From positions 1-64,000 of the forward strand of contig RSEH01000004.1 in the NCBI GenBank assembly GCA_006503475.1: 64,000 nt of DNA. Reading direction: 5' to 3'. Source of the DNA: Stentor roeselii. Lineage: Eukaryota > Ciliophora > Heterotrichea > Heterotrichida > Stentoridae. Below are positions 59,682 to 64,000 of the stretch, piece after piece. A model generated the notes under the pieces. The model had not been told where the DNA came from and searched no databases. It was given only the letters and a program-made list of their open reading frames with translations. The position numbers and the translations under genes were made by a program. Positions within the stretch are counted from its first letter, which is position 1, and every line of letters begins with the position of its first letter.

Positions 59682-59998
59682 AATTTTAAGAGAATCTAAG
59701 TAGATCTTAAGTAAATTTCACTATCGTAGTTTATAGAGAAAGATTTAGAATTTAGAACAAAGATTCATTCTTTATAGTAAATCATCTACATCTGAAGTAT
59801 TTTTCTTTCAATTTTAAATCATGGAAATCTTTAAACTAAACTTTCCCACCAAAATCAAAATAAAGAAAAAACCAAGTAAAGCAATTTTTCCAAGATAATC
59901 AAACTATAACAAAAAATTTCTGATACAAATTTACAATTTCGACTTTTCATAAATTCAAAATCGGGGGGTTTATAATTCCAAAAGGATAAGGTATAAAT
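59682..59998. other. Divergent intergenic region upstream of PIWI
   Basis: 317 bp, AT-rich and A+C-biased near PIWI, with a lone GGGGGGT run at 59963. TATAAAT directly precedes the PIWI ATG. Nothing else seen. Confidence 0.4.
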
Positions 59999-62260
59999 AT
60001 GCAAGATACTCCATCCAATCCAGAAGGGCGAGAAGTCAGCCTAATTTCAAATATATTTCGTTTTAGATCTCTTCCGATCAATACGATTTACGGTTATTTC
60101 ATAGAGTATACCCCAGAGGTTGACATCAACAACAGGGATCTTAAAAAGTTTTTGGTTAGACAAGCCAAAACACAGATAGTATCGAAGATAGGAGATTTCT
60201 TCTATTATGATTTTATCATTTCTAAGAGTAGAATTGAAGATTCATTTGAAGTGACAGCTCAAGGCCGAGACGAAACGAGCTACACATTAATAATTCGATA
60301 CGTGAGTGAAATCGATCCAGAAGCAGAACACTTCAGCTGGTACCTAAACATCCTAATAAAGCTCCAACAAAAGAACATGGGTTTAGTCCAAATAACCCGA
60401 AAGCCAAACTTTTTCAACAAAGAAAACGCGATCGAGTTAAAAAGCATCGGTCTGAGTATCTGGAACGGTTACAAAGCGACGATAAACCCAGTTCGTTCAA
60501 ACATCCTAATGACCCTTGACGTATGTTCAAAGGTAATAAACAACAAAAACGTGTTAGAAGCAATCGAAGAGATCCGTGAAAACAACTTAGAAATCCGTAA
60601 AAAAAAGATAAACGAAATGCTCTGCAACCAGATAATAATGACGAAGTACAACAAACTCTTCTATCGCATCACTTTCATCGACTTCGAAGCCACCCCCGAC
60701 AGCACCTTCGAAAGCAAGGAAGGGCCGAAGTCTTTCCGTAAGTACATGCAAGACCAATACAACATTCAGATAAAAAATCCCAGACAACCTTTGCTGGTCT
60801 CTGTTCAAAAAACTGGAGAAAAAAGACTCATCCCTGAACTCTGTTACTTGACAGGAGTCCCTGAAAGAGCGAAACGAGATGGAAACACAATGAGACAAGT
60901 CCGAGATTCTAATAATTCCAAACCAAATGACAGATACAACGCGATTAAAACTCATGCTGAAAAAATGACTTCTGGTAAATTTTTAAATTTCGCTCAGAAT
61001 CAACAACTTGTTGTTGAAACACCTTCACTTCAGGTACAAGCTTTTGAATTACCTGCAGTTAAAATCGTTTTAAAAAGTGAAACTTTAGAAGTCTCTGACC
61101 GTCCTTTTAATGTTAATGGGTTGATCAAGCAAGCAGTTGCGATAAACATTTTAAGGATTTTTCATCAGTCTTCAGATAGTTCAAATGCGCAGTTTTTAGA
61201 GAAGATTTTAAGAGAAAGGCTTAAAGCTTCTGGAGTGCCGATTGAAGTGATTGACTATGAACAGTACTCAAGTTTCGACCATCTTCATGAACTACTGAGC
61301 AGTATCAGGTCAACCGACGTGGTGCCTTCCATTATTCTGGTCATCATTCCCAGGCGCGATCAGATTTACAGTGAAATAAAGCAACTCGCTCTTAACGCGG
61401 ACCTTCCAGTGCAGTGCATTTTATCCTCACAGTTTCGAAATGAAGGAAAAATCAAATCAGTTCTTTCAAACTTGACTCATCAAATCGCGGCGAAGACCGG
61501 TTCTCAGATCTGGACAGTCCCGCATTGCGAGGGAATCCCGAAGATCACCATGGTCGTCGGCATGGACGTGCACCATGACACTGTCAATCAACGAGAAAGT
61601 GTTTTAGGCTTCAGTGCTTCTTTGAATCCAGATTTTACGAAGTACTACTCAACAATACGCAAACAGGCGAAAGTCGGTGAAGAAATTTCAGCTGCTGTTG
61701 AAGATTGTTTCAAGGAAGCCATTGTGAACTTTTATGAAGAGACTAAAAAAAGATTTTTGCCTAGTCTTATCATTGTCTTTCGTGATGGCGTCAGTGATAG
61801 TCAAGAAGACTTGGTCAGGTCTATTGAAGTGGCAGGGTTGAAGAAAATCATTGCGGGGTTTCAAGGGTATGACCCTGAGATCATCTATATGGTTGTGCGG
61901 AAAGGGATTGACCAGAGGTTTTTTCAGAGTAATAAAGGACAGTATTGGAACCCGAAGGCTGGAACTGTTATTTTGGACCCGATGATTTGTGATGATAGCA
62001 CTTTTTACCTTATCACATCAACCGTCACTCAAGGAAATGCCGCACCTGTCAAGTACAGAATTATTGAAAATACTTCAAATGTGTCGAAAGCGGTTCTGGC
62101 AAAGTTTTCATATGGATTGAGTCATCTTTATTATAATTGGAAAGGAGCCATCAAGATACCGGCGCCTATTCAACTGTCGCATAAAATCGCTTATATTGTT
62201 GGGGAAAACGTTCATCGTGATGCAAGTATGAATCTACGCAAGTCGCTTTGGTACTTGTAA
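59999..62260 (+). CDS. PIWI: PIWI-clade Argonaute, apparently catalytic
   Basis: 753 residues. A PAZ domain lies near residues 165-290. The PIWI domain contains VVGMDVHHD (catalytic Asp near 522), FRDGVSDSQ (Asp near 596) and SHKIAYIVGENVH (His near 727), giving the D-D-H slicer triad. The end RKSLWYL resembles the usual YFV/YFL terminus. Ciliate Piwi proteins bind scan RNAs that guide DNA elimination in the new macronucleus, so that role is inferred. No ciliate-specific insertion is obvious. Confidence 0.95.
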   Translation: MQDTPSNPEGREVSLISNIFRFRSLPINTIYGYFIEYTPEVDINNRDLKKFLVRQAKTQIVSKIGDFFYYDFIISKSRIEDSFEVTAQGRDETSYTLIIRYVSEIDPEAEHFSWYLNILIKLQQKNMGLVQITRKPNFFNKENAIELKSIGLSIWNGYKATINPVRSNILMTLDVCSKVINNKNVLEAIEEIRENNLEIRKKKINEMLCNQIIMTKYNKLFYRITFIDFEATPDSTFESKEGPKSFRKYMQDQYNIQIKNPRQPLLVSVQKTGEKRLIPELCYLTGVPERAKRDGNTMRQVRDSNNSKPNDRYNAIKTHAEKMTSGKFLNFAQNQQLVVETPSLQVQAFELPAVKIVLKSETLEVSDRPFNVNGLIKQAVAINILRIFHQSSDSSNAQFLEKILRERLKASGVPIEVIDYEQYSSFDHLHELLSSIRSTDVVPSIILVIIPRRDQIYSEIKQLALNADLPVQCILSSQFRNEGKIKSVLSNLTHQIAAKTGSQIWTVPHCEGIPKITMVVGMDVHHDTVNQRESVLGFSASLNPDFTKYYSTIRKQAKVGEEISAAVEDCFKEAIVNFYEETKKRFLPSLIIVFRDGVSDSQEDLVRSIEVAGLKKIIAGFQGYDPEIIYMVVRKGIDQRFFQSNKGQYWNPKAGTVILDPMICDDSTFYLITSTVTQGNAAPVKYRIIENTSNVSKAVLAKFSYGLSHLYYNWKGAIKIPAPIQLSHKIAYIVGENVHRDASMNLRKSLWYL

Positions 62261-62275
62261 GAAATAGTTATATAA

Positions 62276-62515
62276 ATGGCCAGTGCTTATCGTAAACAGT
62301 TTCAAGTACCTCAAGGTTTTGAGGACATTTTACAGGATCTTACTAGAGAAGTGCTTAGAGAACAGCCTAGGAATATATACTTGTTTGCTTCTTGTTACTT
62401 TAAGGCTAGGATGAGAGGAGAGAACTTTGTATGGGAAGACTCGAATCCGAGAGGGCCGAAACCTTGTGATTATGATAGAAGGGCTGGAACGACTTCATCT
62501 GGGACTTCAACTTGA
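62276..62515 (+). CDS. RIIa-domain ciliary protein (SPA17/ROPN1/RSP11-like)
   Basis: 79 residues. Residues 8-45 are an RIIa dimerisation/docking domain (VPQGFEDILQDLTREVLREQ, then NIYLFASCYF). The family includes SPA17, ROPN1L and radial spoke RSP11. The short C-terminal tail is hydrophilic, and no IQ motif is seen. It begins 15 bases after PIWI, in a tataaATG context. Confidence 0.88.
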   Translation: MASAYRKQFQVPQGFEDILQDLTREVLREQPRNIYLFASCYFKARMRGENFVWEDSNPRGPKPCDYDRRAGTTSSGTST

Positions 62516-62535
62516 TAATTTATTGATTAGCTTCC

Positions 62536-62846
62536 AGGGTGTTAATTTCGTTGAAGACTTTTCAGATCGAATTTGAATAACCGCTCTTGTTGATTGTAGG
62601 GTGTTAAGTTGTTTGAGAATTCCTTATATAGAATTTCTTAGGGTGTTAATTTTTCGAAGATTTTCTCATATAGAATTTCTTAGGGTGTTAGGGTGTTAAT
62701 TTTTCGAAGACTTCCTTATATAGAATTTCTTAGGGTGTTAGGGTGTTAATTTTTCGAAGATTCTATCATATAGAATTAGGGTGTTAACTTTTCGAAGATT
62801 TCCTCATATAGAAAAATTATCAACGCATATGAATGTAAGGGTGTTA
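62536..62846 (+). repeat. Minisatellite with telomere-like octamers
   Basis: About seven units spaced 40-60 bases. The core unit (50 bp between 62681 and 62731) has TTTTTCGAAGA, CATATAGAATTTCT and the GGGTGTTA octamer. At 62681-62699 and 62731-62749 the octamer is doubled (TTAGGGTGTTAGGGTGTTAA), which contains TGTTAGGG in tandem. Heterotrich telomeres are, as I recall, permutations of CCCTAACA, the complement of TGTTAGGG. The array lies between convergent genes. Confidence 0.85.
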
Positions 62847-62899
62847 ATTTCATTCAAGACTTCCTGAAAAACATTATAAAATCTCTATATCATTTTCAA

Positions 62900-63844
62900 T
62901 TAACTTAAAATTTCTAGAGCTTTCGCTTTCTTCTCATATGACAGGTACTTCGGGAACACGACATCAAAGCGTATTTCCAACTGACCAAACTGCTTCACTT
63001 CTTGCAAGCTATCAACAGGCATGCCTTCATCCTGTACAACTTTCACAGTATCAGGACTAACAATTTCTTGGAATGAAATCGTGAGAGTCCTTCCATCAAG
63101 AGTTGAAATATGAACAGGAAGTGCTCTAATACATTCCACAAGTGTAATTTTAATCTTGACAAGCAAGTCCTTTCCATTCCTCTTAAACTTAGAATGTTTT
63201 ACCTGTTCAACAACAAAAACAAGGTCACTGGGCGGGTAATGCAAGTCCATATCTCCCTCAAACCTAAATCTAAGTTCTTGCCCATGAGTCATTCCCCTTC
63301 GAACATTAATGACTTTCGAGGAGTCCTCATCCCTAAGAGTAGACTTGTCATCATTCAGCACCTTCCTGACGAAATCAACCTTCTTACAACAGCCGTTATA
63401 CAAGTCTTCCAACGAGCACCTGACAACAACCTTCAAGTCATTCGGCCTGGGCTTTTCAGGCTGGTTCATGCCTCGCATGGCGCTTCCGAAGAGACTTCCT
63501 TCCACATGTTCAGTGTCCAGGAGTTTCTTCATCACTTCATTCGATTTGAAAAAAGACTGAAAAATCTCTTCAGCGTTGTTTAAATATCTGTACCCGCCCT
63601 TTCCATCAGGTCCTCCATTTTTCAAGCCGAATTCGCCGAGTTGGTCATAACAACTTCGCTTTTTAAAGTCACTTAGCACTTCAAAGGCTTCTGAGACTTC
63701 ATGAAATAAACTATTCGCCACCAGTTTATCTTCTTTCGTCTTGTTAGGATGGAACCTTAAAGATAACTTTTTGTAAGCTCGAAGAATGTCGAAGTCCGAA
63801 CAGTCTCTAGTCAACTGCAAAGTTTCGTAGTAGTTTTTCGCCAT
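62900..63844 (-). CDS. DNAJB13: DNAJB13/RSP16-like J-protein with altered HPD
   Basis: 314 residues. A J-domain occupies residues 1-70 (YYETLQLTRDCSDFDILRAY), a Gly-rich linker follows (KNGGPDGKGGYRYL), and the two C-terminal substrate-binding domains lie at residues 135-310. The HPD motif needed to stimulate Hsp70 is HPN here (RFHPNKTKED). DNAJB13, the radial spoke protein RSP16, also lost HPD. The length matches DNAJB13 (316). It starts 9 bp from the next divergent gene. Confidence 0.85.
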   Translation of the reverse strand: MAKNYYETLQLTRDCSDFDILRAYKKLSLRFHPNKTKEDKLVANSLFHEVSEAFEVLSDFKKRSCYDQLGEFGLKNGGPDGKGGYRYLNNAEEIFQSFFKSNEVMKKLLDTEHVEGSLFGSAMRGMNQPEKPRPNDLKVVVRCSLEDLYNGCCKKVDFVRKVLNDDKSTLRDEDSSKVINVRRGMTHGQELRFRFEGDMDLHYPPSDLVFVVEQVKHSKFKRNGKDLLVKIKITLVECIRALPVHISTLDGRTLTISFQEIVSPDTVKVVQDEGMPVDSLQEVKQFGQLEIRFDVVFPKYLSYEKKAKALEILS

Positions 63845-63853
63845 TTATAGCAA
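63845..63853. promoter_or_regulatory. 9-bp gap between divergent start codons
   Basis: TTATAGCAA is all the DNA between the DNAJB13-like ATG (minus) and the next plus-strand ATG. It includes TATA on either strand. Confidence 0.45.
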
Positions 63854-64000
63854 ATGGACATCTTTCCTGAAGACATGGTTCAAGAATCTAAAGATCGGTT
63901 CAGAGAACGTTTAGACCTTTTATTGAAAAACTTCGGAAGTACCCTGGAAACAACTGCTTTGAAATCTGAAGAATTTTTACTAGTTCAAAGTGAATCAGTT
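63854..64000 (+). CDS. Partial hypothetical gene, 5' end only
   Basis: 49 codons up to the window edge, starting MDIFPEDMVQESKDRFRERL. An in-frame TAG two codons upstream makes this ATG the start unless an intron exists. It is a charged helix, too short to assign. It diverges from the DNAJB13-like gene. Confidence 0.6.
   Translation, partial: MDIFPEDMVQESKDRFRERLDLLLKNFGSTLETTALKSEEFLLVQSESV

Noticed and set aside
1-64000. Alternative (ciliate) genetic code with TAA/TAG as Gln or TGA as Trp
   Set aside because: All confident genes end cleanly at TAA, TAG or TGA and none has an internal stop once the 15-base introns are removed.
1-64000. Transposons, retroelements, CRISPR arrays, rRNA
   Set aside because: No transposase, reverse transcriptase, integrase or terminal repeats, no regular spacer array, and no rRNA-like conserved blocks were seen.

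Overview
The window looks like a piece of a heterotrich ciliate macronuclear genome, most likely Stentor or a close relative. Genes are packed head to tail with gaps of only a few bases. Confident genes end in TAA, TAG or TGA and none uses a stop codon internally, so the code is standard. Seven reading-frame breaks are each repaired exactly by removing a 15-base GT...AG intron, a hallmark I know from Stentor. A 384-bp gap carries the octamer TGTTAGGG, which matches the heterotrich telomere repeat as I recall it. I see no intact mobile element, CRISPR array, rRNA or tRNA.

Layout. 0-7.5 kb: a large coiled-coil protein, the FACT subunit Spt16 without its N-lobe, and an IQ/MORN protein. 7.5-13.5 kb: a dual-specificity phosphatase, calcineurin A, a ZCCHC9-like zinc-knuckle protein, a FIT-family membrane protein, UBA-Pth2 and adenylate kinase 7. 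13.5-15.3 kb: AT-rich sequence with a probable gene relic. 15.4-24.6 kb: a TPR protein, a cyclophilin, two tandem mitochondrial carriers, an RD-repeat protein, an EF-hand/WD40 protein and a small membrane protein. 24.5-33.1 kb: a zinc-finger/Ras-like GTPase fusion, a double CDGSH Fe-S protein, a Rad54-like SNF2 ATPase, SSNA1/DIP13, a Brl1/Brr6 protein, PCNA, a TFxP-repeat protein and PRKRIP1. 33-44 kb: coiled-coil and IQ proteins, a kelch-like protein, a patatin phospholipase, kinesin-2, a propeller membrane protein and a CFAP96-like protein. 44.2-54.3 kb: one 3,363-residue receptor with seven LamG-like units, a REJ region, a GPS motif and five membrane segments. 55-64 kb: a coiled-coil/EF-hand protein, small unknowns, a PIWI Argonaute, an RIIa-domain protein, the telomere-like minisatellite, a DNAJB13-like protein and a partial gene.

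Functionally the window mixes housekeeping chromatin and replication genes (Spt16, PCNA, Rad54-like, PIWI) with many cilium or basal-body genes (AK7, kinesin-2, SSNA1, CFAP96-like, the RIIa protein, DNAJB13-like, probably the EF-hand/WD40 protein). The most unusual signals are the interstitial telomere-like minisatellite, a sawtooth alternation between G+T-rich and A+C-rich stretches that cuts across gene boundaries, divergent start codons only 9-20 bp apart, and a PKD1-like receptor that stops after five membrane segments. No search or alignment was run; all assignments are from reading the sequence.
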